Below are positions 45,756 through 57,328 of a stretch of 64,000 nt of DNA, piece after piece. Origin of the DNA: Posidonia oceanica (taxonomy: Eukaryota; Streptophyta; Magnoliopsida; Alismatales; Posidoniaceae); assembly GCA_037176725.1 (NCBI GenBank), contig JAZBRS010000077.1, positions 3,720,001-3,784,000 on the forward strand, read 5' to 3'. Numbering within the stretch: the first letter of the stretch is position 1; every line of letters begins with the position of its first letter. The notes under the pieces are model-generated. The model saw only the letters and a list, made by a program, of their open reading frames with translations. It had not been told where the DNA came from and ran no database searches. The position numbers and the translations under genes are program-made.

Positions 45756-48700
45756 TGTTGACACCCTATCTTGACAGGCTTAGACCATTTGGGACCTTCT
45801 GGTGACTTCTGGATTTAAACCTAGGTCAAAACTACACCAACCCTCTTCATCTTATCCTTCAAAACAAGCCTAAACTTGACCTAAGCCTACACCCATTTCC
45901 CAAGCCCAAAACCTGCCCAAAAACCATAGGAAAACCCATCAACCCCTACTTAGCAAACCTACCCAAACACTTAGAAATTTTCAACCCAAAACCATTCCCA
46001 AAAATCCTAGAAAACCTAGGTAAAACTACCCTTTTTCTACACCTCAAAACCCTTCCAAAACCTTCTCAAAACTAAACCAAATCCCCAGAACCAACACTAG
46101 AAACCCTAGGCTACACATTCCCCAATTTTCACCCTTTTTCAAAACCATTAAGCCCTCCATTTACCCAAATTATCGTTTTCTCTCTCCAGGATTATTCTTT
46201 TCTCTCTCCTCTCTCTCTCCTGATTATCCTCCTTCTTTTTACCCCCTTCTCTCCTTTTTTCTTGCCTGGCTGTGGGCCCCCCTTGTGCATCTATCTCTTC
46301 TCAATCTTATTCCTATTTTTATTTTATTTTTAGCATTTTCTTTGACTTTCAAAAATTATTCTCTTTAAACTCCTCTCTTTCCCCTTTATTCTTCCTTTTT
46401 CCCTTTTCCTCCTCCTTCTCCTCTTCTTTTTCTTTCTTTTTACTAAGCCCCTAAAAAATCCTTAAAAACCTCTAAAAACTTTAAAACAAAAGGAAAACAA
46501 ACCAAAACCCTAAGAAAAATAATTAAAAATATTAAGCAAACAATTAAAAACCTAAACCCAACTAAATCTAACTAAAGCCAAAAAACAAGAATGCAAGCTA
46601 AAAAATACAAAACAAACAAAGAGAAAATGCTGTAAAATCAAGGAAAAAACCAAAATGTAATCAAAACAGCTAAAAGTAAAATCCTATTAAAAACAACCAA
46701 GAAAACAAACCCTAAAAGAAAGAAAACACTTAAGAAATGCAAGGGCTAATAATTAAGGAGGAAAAACCTAACTTAACAACTCTCAAAAGAAAAATTGAAA
46801 ACATAATTAAAAAAATAATAAAACAAACAATCAAAATTTAAGAACAGCTAATTAAAAACTTAACAAGAAAACCTAACCTAAGAAAAAATGCTAAAAGAAT
46901 TTAACAAACGAAATTAAGAAAAAGCAAATCAAAGAAGACCTAAGAAAAATCCTAAAAGACTAAAATCAAAAGCCAAAACTCACTCTAATTAATCTAAAAA
47001 CAAACCTTAAAAAATCCTAATTAACATCCCAAGTACTTAACAAGAAAAACATAATTAAAAAACAACTTAAAAGACTTAACAAACATTTAATCAAAATAGA
47101 AAAACAAATTAAAAACAAAGAAAACCCTAATCAAACCCAAAATCCCTCTAAACCTGATTAACCAACCGAAAACAGTCATTAAAAAATTTAATCACGGTCC
47201 TAACTTAAAATACAATCACTCTAATAATTTTACCTATTTTTATTTTATTTTTATCCAATTTATTTCTCCTCTCTTTCCCTTCCATTTCTCTCTTTCTTCC
47301 TATCTTTCTTTCTTTTCTTCCTTTTCTCCTGCTGGGCCCAGTCCGGCCCCTTCCACCCCCTTCTTTCTTTTCTTTCTTTTTTCTTTTTTTCAGCTCGCGG
47401 CCCGGCCCACGCCTTCCACCCTCCTCTTCCCTCCTTCTTCTTCTTCTTCCTCTTCAACTTCTTCTTCTCCTTCCCGCGATCTTCTTTAAAATTTAACTTC
47501 GCTTCTCCCTCCCGATCACCTCAACACCAGTTCGCCTCTCCTCTCTCCGCTCTCTGTGGATCTTCCGGGAGGGCATTTACTGCCCGTCTCCTCGCCGATT
47601 GCCTCTCCATCAGCTGCAGTGTTCGGCGCCGGTGGGATTTCAAAATCCACAGCGCGCCCAGCAGATTCCTCCTCTGTTAAAACCAGCACTTCGTTCCCTC
47701 CTCTTTAGCCTTTTGTCATCCGAGAGAGAGAGCAAAGGAATCCAGAGAATTCCCAGCGCCCAAATCCCTTCCTCCTTCCACTGCAAGAACCAGCTCTTCC
47801 CCCTCTTCTTTCCCGACCACATCAGAGCCTCCATCAGCCCTCAAACTTCCTTCAATTCATCCCCCAAATCCACCCAGAATCCCAGCATTCCTTCCCTTCC
47901 TTCCACGACCAGAGCCATCCCTGAAATCACCCTCATTCACCTGATATCCACAGCAGCAGCCCAACGCCACTCCTTCCAAAACTGCCACCTCTACTGAGCC
48001 CCAAATCCACCCAAACTTCTCCCAGCAAACCACCAGAACACCACCATCTCAGGCCACCTAAACCCCAGTCTTCTCCCCCCTCACAGGCCAAGACCCCCAC
48101 AACAAACACCTGTGACCTTCCTTTGCCAGAAGATCACCCCACCTGCAAACTCCACCGACAGGCCCCCACGACCCAATTCAATCGCCCAGGAACACTCACC
48201 TAACCTCCAGAAGTTCACCGACAGCTCTCGTTCGGCCTGAGGAGCAGCGAACACCTCCCCCCGTCTCCGGCTGCCTCTGTACACCCAAAAGATCTCGATC
48301 CTGTCTCCGGTCTTCAGAGCTCGCGTGCAGGCGTCTGAGAAGCACCGGAGGGCTCCGCGGAAGTAACTCCGATCCTCGCGAGCAGCGGACGATGCCCGCA
48401 GCAGCCGGACCAAGCTCGCCGGCCTCTGCAAAAGACACCCACGTCGGGAGGACGCTCCAGCCAGCGAATCAGGTATCTCTCTTCACCCGTAGACTAGTCT
48501 CCCCCCTCTCTTGCTTTTCCGCCTATCAGACTGGGCTCTCTCTCTTTCCTGCGCCGAGTCAACGCCGGGTCAGCTCTGTCTTCTCCGGCGAGCTTCGCTG
48601 CTCGTCCCGCCGCTCCAGTCTACAGAACGCCGCTCCACCAGGCGCCCCAGCTCCGCACGGACCCCAGGAGCATGCCCCTGCCATCAGACCTCGTCGACGC

Positions 48701-51677
48701 TGCGCTAGTCGACCGGCCTGCCTCCGAGCAGGTCTGCAGATCTCCGGCGACTCCTCCGACCTGCTCCAGGCAGCGTCGCCGCTCGCTGACGCTGCTCCGG
48801 CCTCCGTCAACCCTTGGTGGAGCTCGCCCGCTGGACTACGCCTCACCAGCACCCCTCTGCTCCCCCTGTCGGCCACTGGTAGCAACTGCTACAGTGGTCG
48901 ACGATCTGCAATATTACTGTGCTTTTATTTTTTTGCTATCTATGCTATTTTACCACATATTGCATTTTCGGTCTCAGTTCTTGTTTATTTGCGTTCAGGT
49001 CCTTTATTTGATTAAATCTGTTTATTTCTGAATTAAAACCATATAAAATTGCATGAAAAATATGTAGTTCTTTTTATTTGCATGTCAGTCCTTTTACTGT
49101 GCTTTCCTTCAGTAATCAATTTGATTTTGGCCCTCCAGCTTTTGATTATTGCATTTTAGTCCTGCAGCTGTTTAATTTGATTTAATGCACTAAGTTTGCC
49201 ATATAAAATTGCATTTTAGGTCCTTATTGTTTTCTGTAATTGCCATTTAATCCTCTGTCCTGTTAACTTAGCTTTTATTTTTCAATTTTTGCTTGCTGCA
49301 TTGCATTATTTCCCCCATGTTTTTTGATTTTTGCATATAGGTCCTTCCTCATTACACAGTAGTCATTTAAATGCATATTTTGCTTATAAAATTGCATTTT
49401 TAACCCTGCATAATTTGAAAATTGCACATTAGCCCTCTGCCTGTCATTTAAATGCATATTTTGCTTATAAAATTGCATTTTTGACCCTGCATGATTCGAA
49501 AATTACACATAGGTCCTCTGCATGTTTATAAAAATTATTTAAATGCATATTTTGCTTATAAAATTGCATTTTAGCCCCCACATGTTTGGAAAATTGCATA
49601 TAGGTCCCCCATCCGCATTCCCAAACCCACTAAACCCCTGTTTTGCTGGAAAAGTTGCATTTTAGACCTTAATGATTTCAAAATTGCATTTCAACTTGCC
49701 ACATGATTTCAAAACTTGCCCTGATGCATATTCATCTTGGAAAATTGCATTTTAGACCCTGCCTTTTGTAAAATTGCATGCAGACCCTCTTTTTTTCAAA
49801 ATCCTTGCATGAAAGCCCCAAACTTTCCAAAATCTTTGCATTTAGACCCCCATCCTTTCAAAAATTGCATTTAAATTCCCAATTTTCTGAAAAATCACCC
49901 TTAAGCCTTTTCTTGCATTCTGCATGCATTGCACTCATGCATTCTAGTTTTTTGCATCCTTTGCACACACTCAAGCATCATTAGCTCCCATTCACAAGGG
50001 AGGACCTGTTTGCACACCCCTAGGACCCCCTGTATACTTAGATCTATTCTTCTCCCCTGTTCTGGCCCCTCTGCCTTGAAGCTGGAATATCTTCCAATCC
50101 GACCGTTGGATCTTCTCAAACAAGCTACCTGGACGACCCCGGCGGAGCGTTCTTCAACATGGACCAAGCAGATCTCAGATCAGGCCTCAGATTTTCCAGG
50201 TAAGTCCTTCTGAACCCCTGCACAACATTCATTTGCATACCATTTGCATTGCATGCATCGTTTTCGCTTTTTGTTTCCTCGATCATGTAGAATAGGACTT
50301 CCTCTTCTTACCCATCAATTCTGTTCTCCTTTTCGTGTATTTCCAAGTGTTTTGTGTTGCGTTTCCCATGGATTCACCATTTATTGCGACTTTCTTCCCC
50401 CTTCTCCACGATCTGATCGCGCCGCGAGCTTTGGGCAGCATGCGAGACACATCGTGGGGCGGTTTAGTGGGAAACAGTCACAAAGCGGTGGTAATCCCTC
50501 CACTTGCTTATTTTCCCCTTTGTAGGTCTTCACACCTACTCTGCGTGGCCCTTAAACAGTGTCTGTTCCCACACACGCACTGTTTGCCTCTCCTTTCACT
50601 TCTCTTGTTCTCTCTCCTTGCGTTTGCATCTGCATGGTTTTGCCGAGGTTTTATTCCACCGCTTTGGGCACCGTTTCGCGTGCCTGCTTTGTCTTTGGCA
50701 CCATTTCGCGTGCCTGCTTTGTTTTTGGCACCGTTTTGCGTGCTTGCTTCGCTTTTGGCACCGTCTCGCGTGCCTGCTTTGTTTTCGGCACCGTTTTGCG
50801 TGCCCGCTTCGCTTTTGACACCGTTTTGCGTGCCCGCTTTGCTTTTGACACTGTTTTGCGTGCCCGCTTCGCTTTTGGCACCGTTTTGCGTGCCTGCTTT
50901 GTTTTTGGCACCGTTTTGCGTGCCCACTTCGCTTTTGGCACCGTTTTGCGTGCCCGCCTTGTCTTTTGCGCCGTTTTGCGTGCTGTTCTCGTTTCTTGCT
51001 TTGTTTCGCGTGTTTTATGCCGTTTTCTCTTGCATGTCGCCTGCATTGCTTGGTTTTATCGTCGTCTTGCTTTTTCGCTTGCATTTGCATATAGGGAAGT
51101 GATGCTTACTGCCTGGAGTTCTCACGAGCCAGGTTTCGCCCGATTCGGAACACAAACAGCGCTGCTGAGCATTTAGACTGCACGTTTACTTTCCTTGCAT
51201 TGCATCCTTCCACTTAGAGCACACCTATGAGCATTCATTCAGGCATTCATTGGCATTTAAGCATTCAAATCTGCATTTCCCTGCGTATGCGAGCGTAAGC
51301 CTAGAAAGACCGATTCTCGGGCATGTCGGGGGTGCCTAACACCTTCCCCGTGCGTAACAGGAGTCCTTGCCCAGTCTTTTGGCCCGCAATGACCATATCG
51401 CCCTTATCCTAGGCATGAGTCATCTCATTTGCATGTATTTGCATTTGTTTTCCTTTGCATTGCTTTGCTTTGCATTTCTTGCTTGGTTTTGCGTGTTAAT
51501 TCATGCATTTCCCCTGGTTTTCCTTGTCTCCCGATAATAGACACGGTGGCGACTCTGATTTGTCTTATCTTCTTCTTTTCTTACCTTTTTTCCTCTATTT
51601 TAAGTGTTTTCGAGTTGAGCCCTCCTCCTCGGACCTCGCCGCTAATAGTAAGCCTGATCTTGATTAGGATTACTACA
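45756..51677 (+). mobile_element. Solo long-type LTR nested in P2 5' LTR (5922 bp)
   Basis: Starts TGTTGACACCCTATC and ends GATTACTACA, flanked by the duplication TAGTT (45751-45755 and 51678-51682). The order of blocks is that of the long LTRs in M2: A/C-rich with AAACCCTA motifs (45830-46180), pyrimidine-rich (46180-46450), A-rich (46450-47260), pyrimidine-rich (47260-47470), GC-richer (47470-48900), AT-rich monomers (48900-49920), 30-bp repeats (50645-51000), core (51290-51370), PBS-like fossil (about 51544-51556). Open frames such as 48392-49015 and 50335-51102 have no recognisable domain. Confidence 0.88.
50645..51000 (+). repeat. 30-bp tandem repeat in long LTR
   Basis: About 11 units of TTTTGGCACCGTTTTGCGTG followed by CCTGCTTTGT or CCCGCTTCGC. 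Same place and period as the array at 1-365. Confidence 0.88.
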
Positions 51678-51682
51678 TAGTT

Positions 51683-52691
51683 AGAATGCATGTTTCCAGA
51701 TTGCATGCTTTTTTGCCTTATGTCTGTGTTGGACGCCAGTTTTTCCTGCATCCAACATTGGACGTAGGTCATAGCTGCGTCCAACACTTACAGATGGCTG
51801 AACTTGGTTTTAAGTCGTCGCTTTTGTTTTGCTCGCCGTTTTCCTTGTTTTATTGCCACTAACGCATGTTGTAACACCTGTGCATGCTGCCAGACCCCCC
51901 GTTTTGGTTTTGCACCTTGCGTCGCATGCTTTCGCATAGTTTTCTATGTCGGCTTTCTTTCCCCTTTGCATGTCGCTTGCATCGTGTGGTTTTACTTGGC
52001 TTTCTCGCCCTTGTTCGCTTTCCCCTTTGCATGTCGATTTGCATTGCGTGGTTTTATCGATGTTTTGCTTTATCGCCTGCATTTGCATTAGGGTAGTGAT
52101 GCTTATTGCCTGGAGTTCTTACGAACCAAGGCTCGCCCGGTTCGGAACACTGGCAGCGTTGCTGAGCGCGTAAACAGCACGTTTAATTCCCATACATGGC
52201 ATTTAGGCACTTTAAGTAGTTAAAGCATTCATAGCATGGCATCTATCGCCTATGGGCGTATAGCAAAGGCAAGCAATTGCTGACATCCGGCATATGCGAG
52301 CGTTTAGCCAAGAAAGACCAACTTCTCTGGCGTGTCGGGGGTGCCTAACACCTTCCCCGCACGTAACAAGAGTCCTTACCCTTTCTCTAGCCTACAGTGA
52401 CCATTTTGCCCTCGTCCTTGGCACGAGTCATACATTTCGCATTGCATTGCATTCATTTGCTTGTTTTCTATGTTTTCCTTGGTTTTCCTCATCTTCTCAA
52501 TAATAGACTAGGTGGCGACTCCTTTTTGTCTTATCTTTATTTTATTTGCGTTTTTCTAATGTTTTTGAGTCAAGTTTCTCCTTAGCTTCACTACTGACCG
52601 CGACTTCCCTCCCTCTCTCATGGCACGATCGCATCGCGAGCTATGGCAGCGTTGCGAGGACCGCCGTGGGCCTGAGCGGCGGACGGTCACA
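51683..52691 (+). mobile_element. P2 5' LTR, segment b
   Basis: Continues the type-A LTR after the solo insertion. It contains the seventh cassette (51728-51785), the stem-loop and core region (52090-52390), a PBS-like fossil (GGTGGCGACTCC near 52505-52516) and the terminus CGGTCACA at 52691. The M2 3' LTR has the same terminus, distinct from the GATTACTACA end of other LTRs. Confidence 0.85.
51728..51785. repeat. Type-A double-hairpin cassette
   Basis: 58 bp, canonical layout: GTTGGACGC, 11 nt, GCATCCAACATTGGACGT, 11 nt, GCGTCCAAC. Confidence 0.85.
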
Positions 52692-52696
52692 GGAAA

Positions 52697-52716
52697 GTGG
52701 CTACTCCGCTGGGGAT
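52697..52716 (+). other. Primer-binding site of P2, tRNA-Arg type
   Basis: TGGCTACTCCGCTGGGGAT begins about six bases after the LTR end and differs from the M1 site by one base. It is complementary to the 3' end of tRNA-Arg. The 6-nt offset from the LTR is larger than in M1. Confidence 0.82.
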
Positions 52717-53556
52717 TCAGACTCTGGCTTTCGTCTTTGGCTTTTTGCTTGCATTGTTTTTGCTTGTGCTTGCCCTGCCTTGCTTTATTGCTTGCTTTAT
52801 GCCTGCTTCTTTGCTTTATAGCTTGCTGTGTACTTGTTTACTTGCCTTATCACTTACATTGCCTTTACTTGCTTTATTTATGCACTATACATGCCTAAAT
52901 ACTTGCTTGTCGCACTATACATGCCTTTTGAGTGGTAAATGCTTTGTTTTACACAATTGCTATTCCACCCACATGCACATGCCATGCATACCTGCCTTTT
53001 GACATGCTAAGTGTTTCTTTTTCCACTATCATGTCCACATATGCATGCACATGCCATGCCCATGCTTTTGGCAATGATGTGTGTTGTTTGCTTGCCATGT
53101 TTGGGTATTTTCTTCCCCTTTTGCATTAGGCTTAAGGACAACTAGAGACTAGTTGCTCCCCCCTTGGCAATCAAAAACAACAAGTAAAAGTCAAATCTAG
53201 GATCAACTAGAGACACTAACGCACCTTCACCCCCTTGGGTTAATAAAACATGCAAGATTAAAAAACTTTAATCATTTTTGCATGAAGCATCATATAGGGC
53301 ATGCATCTTCTCATCTGAGTCTACCTATCAGTCTGAGAAGGATAGTCCCGGTCTCTCGTCTAGCTGCTTTGGCACAGGGTGAGTTGATCGGTCTGTCCCC
53401 CCTTGTCTAGGGTCGTGTCGGTGCTACTAGAGGGTACAGCCCATGCCTCAGCAGGGTCAAGGCCACTACTGCACCACCCGTTTTACTTGAGCTCTAGGCC
53501 AGGGTCTAGATGGGAGCCTTACTTTCTGACCAAGTTGGTGACCCGTACACTTGTGA
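52717..53556 (+). mobile_element. P2 5' leader
   Basis: Noncoding. CTTGC/GCTTTA simple-repeat text (52740-52870), CATG-rich text (52900-53080) and a conserved block (53140-53556) matching the M1 and P1 leaders. Confidence 0.65.
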
Positions 53557-53582
53557 GTCCGAAGTAGACAACCTACTAGGAC
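53557..53582 (+). promoter_or_regulatory. Leader stem-loop upstream of gag
   Basis: GTCC-GA-AGTAG, loop ACAAC, CTACT-A-GGAC. Same stem as in P1 (5055-5079) and M1 (25400-25425) with a different loop, lying just before a splice-donor-like GGTGAGAG. Confidence 0.5.
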
Positions 53583-53593
53583 ACACCAGATTG

Positions 53594-53676
53594 GTGAGAG
53601 AGAGCATGCTAGAAAGCATACCATTTGCATGAATGCATTCATACCACCAACTAAACATTTGCATTTTTTCTTTCAG
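53594..53676 (+). other. Candidate leader mini-intron of P2 (83 nt)
   Basis: Donor GTGAGAG at 53594, branch-like CTAAAC at 53651, and T-rich tract ending TTTCTTTCAG at 53676. Same order as in P1 and M1. Confidence 0.45.
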
Positions 53677-53888
53677 GTTCTAACACCTGTTTGCTTTGTC
53701 TGCAATAGAGATCAGTGAGCGAGTTCCCATGTCAGAGCTTGAGTGCTTCTCTTCACTGACGCCTCTATTGTGTCATCTGTTCTCAACCCTCCTCTTCTGA
53801 GCTGTTCGCCTTTGCGACTATAGCTCCTCCTAGGCATCATCCTTCACCTTTCCATCGTAGCCCTATTCTTACTCGCTCGCGGTCAGCT

Positions 53889-56341
53889 ATGGACTAGCGT
53901 GCTATCGAGCCTTTGCTCACCACAGTCGCGGGGGTTTTCACTTTGGTCCCTCTGACTCCCGTCTTGACTCCTTTTGTGCCCCTTACGACGCTGGGGTTTC
54001 CCCCCTTTACGTCTGGGGCACCCCTGTGTACCGTAGGGTCTGGGCAAGTCTATGCCCCTTCAGATCCTGTCACCGAGGCTACCTTGGTGACTACCACTCG
54101 CTTTCCGGAGACCATTCCGACTCCTTCTGATCCCTAGGGCTATATTATCTATGGCACTGGCCCTACTGTGGCGACTCCTGCCAAAGGATCCTATTCTCCT
54201 GGACAGTCTGTGTCCCCCCTCTTGCATCTGGTCCTCTACCAGCACTGCAATTCAGCATTCACACTGACGGGACCCCTAAGAGCAATACCAGTGCTTGGCG
54301 GAGCTTGCCCAGATATTTCAGAGCATGGCTCTGTCTGCCCGCCCCCCTCTGGCTCCTTCTGCACCTGAGATCCCTCTGCTTCCTATTCCTGCTCTCCAAG
54401 CATTCCTTGTTGCACTACCGCCCCGCCCATCACCCCAGCTGCTCTCTGCTCCGATGATAGGGGCGCAGCCTCTGCCCTCTGCACACACCTCATTCACCGC
54501 ACAGCATGCACCTCCACCACCTAGTGGCCAGCCCCTCGGGCTGGTTCGAGCACAACACTTCTCTGGCCCGCTGCCTAGCACCATGCCACTGCAGCAGCTG
54601 TTGCTCCCACAATCTCCACAATTCACTGCACAGCATCCTACATACCCTCATCCTGTGCATCAGCAATTTCCTTCTCCTGCATACTTTGCATCACCCACTG
54701 CACATTTGCATGGATACGCCGGCCATCCCATCGCATCACCAGGCGATGCGTTGGTGGATCCGAAGGAGCACCTCGGTGCGACCCAAATGGTGTATGTTGT
54801 CCCTGCCCCCGCTGTCCCATCACCTTCGGCAACAACTCCAGAGTCCAACGACGACAGGTTCGCCGTTCTAGAGAAAACACTTCGTCAAGTGCAGGGCACG
54901 AACTTCCACTCCTACCAATTTCGGGACCTCTGTTGCTTTCCAGAGGCGATACTCCCACCAAAGTTCAAAATCCCAGACTTCGATAAATACAATGGTAGGG
55001 GCTGCCCTATTGCCCATATGAAGGCGTATTGCGAAGACTTGGCTCAGCTTCAAGCTGATGACAGGTTGTTAATCCACCTGTTTCAGAAAAGTCTTACTGG
55101 CCCAGCCCTCAAGTGGTTTACATCACTTGATATGGCCACCATCAAGACTTGGAACGACCTTGGCAAGGCGTTCCTGGAATAGTACTCCTTCAACCTTGAC
55201 TTGGTCCCTAAGTGCGAGGACCTTGTCGCCCTTAAGCAGAGAAACAACGAGTCGTTCGGGGAGTATGTCGGTCGTTGGCACGCCCTTCCTACACAAGTTC
55301 GCGATAGACCCTTCGACGAGGAATCTATCGAGATTGTAATTCGAGGCGCGCAGCCATCTACTAGGGCTCTGCTTGCCATCTAGGCTGTCACTAGTTTTGC
55401 ATCTTTGATTCGGGTCGGTACACTCGTGGAGAGCTCCCTTCGAAGTGGCAATTTTCTAGCGCCCTCTATCTTCGCCAAGCAAGCCACCTCCCCCAACAGT
55501 GGCTACGGCGGCAGCAGCAGCAACACCAACAACAACGACGGCGGCAACAACAACAAAAGGAGGGATCCCCCGCGAACCACCGTTGCATACGTCGACTCTC
55601 CTACCGCTCCCGTCCACATGATAGCTTCGCCTGGCCCGAATCAAGTAGTGTATGCACCCACACCTAGTGCACCTCACACACCATAAATCACCACCACCGC
55701 CTGACTGGTCTACCAAGCCGCACCGGTCCGGCATGGACAGCACCCAAGGGCAAAGACGGCCCCACCATCAGCGTCACTTCACTCAGCTAGTGGAGCCACT
55801 GAGCGCCGTCCTCCCTAAGGTAGCGTCACTCCTCACGCCCCCCGAGATCCGCCCACCACCGAACCCTCTTCCGAGGTGGTATAGGACGGATCACTTTTAC
55901 TATTGTCATCGAGTAGTCGGGCACTCGACGAATAATTGCTTCACTCTGCGGGGAGCCGTGCAGGACCTAATTGACCGAAAGGTCATCAGTATCAACACAC
56001 GGGAAGCAGCATCTTCATCTACCCCTCCATCAGCATCTTCCCATGCATTAGGGACAGCTCTCCCCAATCCAAGCATCGTCCATCAGCCTTTGCCAAAGCA
56101 TTCTGGCCCGGGAGGCGCGGGGACCTCAGGTGTGCATTCTCTCTTCCCCTCCGGGTCTGCCACGTCTGTGGTGGACCCTTCTGATCTTATCCAAGATCTT
56201 TCTGTGCCTGTTTCTCCTTCTCTCTATCTTGCGGCGCTTGTTGGTTCTGAGTCGGGGATTCACATGATCCAACCGGATGCCAAGCCAGAGCGCGCTACCG
56301 CGAGGCCCGCCATACAACCAGAGGCTCAACCCCCCATTTGA
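53889..56341 (+). pseudogene. P2 gag polyprotein, frameshifted
   Basis: ATG at 53889 is followed two codons later by TAG. The Pro/Ala/Thr-rich N-terminal arm reads in one frame to about 54280, then the frame shifts. The main body (54295-55686) has the Retrotrans_gag core: RDLCCFP, FKIPDFDKYNGRGCP, LIHLFQKSLTGPALKWF, then TAG at 55180-55182 and another near 55381. A further shift near 55650 leads to the zinc-knuckle-like YCHRVVGHSTNNC (about 55904-55939) and LIDRKVIS. It is colinear with M1 gag. Intact copies would assemble particles and package RNA; this copy cannot. Confidence 0.8.
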
Positions 56342-56911
56342 CTGCAGGCTCGGCCCCAACCAGAGCCAACACAGCCTCCCCAGCAACAACCCTTATCTGC
56401 CCGCCAACCGGCAAGTACCCCGGTGGCCCCTCTCGAGCTCGCAGCTCGTGTTCCCCTGGTAATCAACTTAACCAGGGATACCCACCGTGTTCCATATGAT
56501 TATACCGCAGAAATGTGTGCGAATGTCACGCGGTCGCGGAGGGTCTACAGACCTACCGCCCTAGTAACCAGATCTATAGCCCCAATAGCCAGGCCTAACC
56601 CCCCTGAACCTACTCCACCAACAGGCCAATCCCTACCAGTGAGCCAACCACCAGTAGGCCAATCCACTGATCCCACCACTACAGAACCTGCCACCAGAGC
56701 CACTATCCCTACTTCCAAAAAAGACCAGCCTTCAGCTGACATAACGGCCCAGCTGAAAAAAGTCAAGGCTAACATCTCCATTTGGGACCTAATACATTCT
56801 TCCCACAAACAACGAGAAGCTTTCCTCTACGTGTTGCAGGCTGCCCATGTGTCCCAAACCATCGAGCCTACAACTCTGGAAAATATGGTGGGTATGATCG
56901 CGAAGCCGTAG
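56342..56911 (+). pseudogene. P2 gag-protease linker
   Basis: Pro/Thr/Ser-rich segment in the same frame as the zinc knuckle after a TGA at about 56339-56341. It ends with a more ordered stretch (WDLIHSSHKQREAFLYVL) that is typical of the region just before protease in Tat elements. No enzyme motif. Confidence 0.6.
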
Positions 56912-57328
56912 GTCATTTCTTTCTCGAGCGATGATCTGCCTCCAGCAGGGACTAACCATAATCAGCCCCTATTTATCATGGTGTAGTTCAAAAGTTTCCG
57001 CATTCCCCTCTCGCTGGTCGATAATGGGTCAGGCCTTAACGTCTGTCCCCTACGCACAGCACTAAAACTCGGATTCAAAGCCGAGAACATCACGCCAGCC
57101 GTGAAGAGAATGACTTCTTTTGACAATACGCATCATGATTCTTTGGAGATCCTGGTTATTCCTCTTACCATTGGCCCGGTCAAAGTCGATGTAGAATTCT
57201 ATATCGTCGACTTGGAGCCCTCCTTTAATCTTCTGCTTGGGCGCCCTTGGCTGCACAAGCATCAAGTGATCCCCTCGACCCTCCACCGCATGATCAAGTT
57301 CCTCTAGGGCGACGATGTAATCGTCGTT
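56912..57328 (+). pseudogene. P2 aspartic protease
   Basis: Retropepsin-like domain. LVDNGSGLNVCPL carries the active-site Asp (codon at 57020) in the D-N-G-S form common in Tat elements. It is followed by hydrophobic strands and LLGRPWLHKH near its end, the usual C-terminal signature. A TAG sits just upstream (about 56985-56987) and another after the domain (near 57305). It would cleave the Gag-Pol polyprotein. Frame agrees with the zinc-knuckle segment upstream and RT downstream. Confidence 0.8.

Noticed and set aside
48392..49015. 207-codon ORF in GC-richer DNA as a host exon
   Set aside because: It lies wholly inside a TSD-flanked LTR, matches no family, and equivalent LTR segments in M2 do not keep the frame.
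50335..51176. ORFs of 205-255 codons in the nested solo LTR
   Set aside because: They cross the 30-bp array and LTR core; no coding signature.
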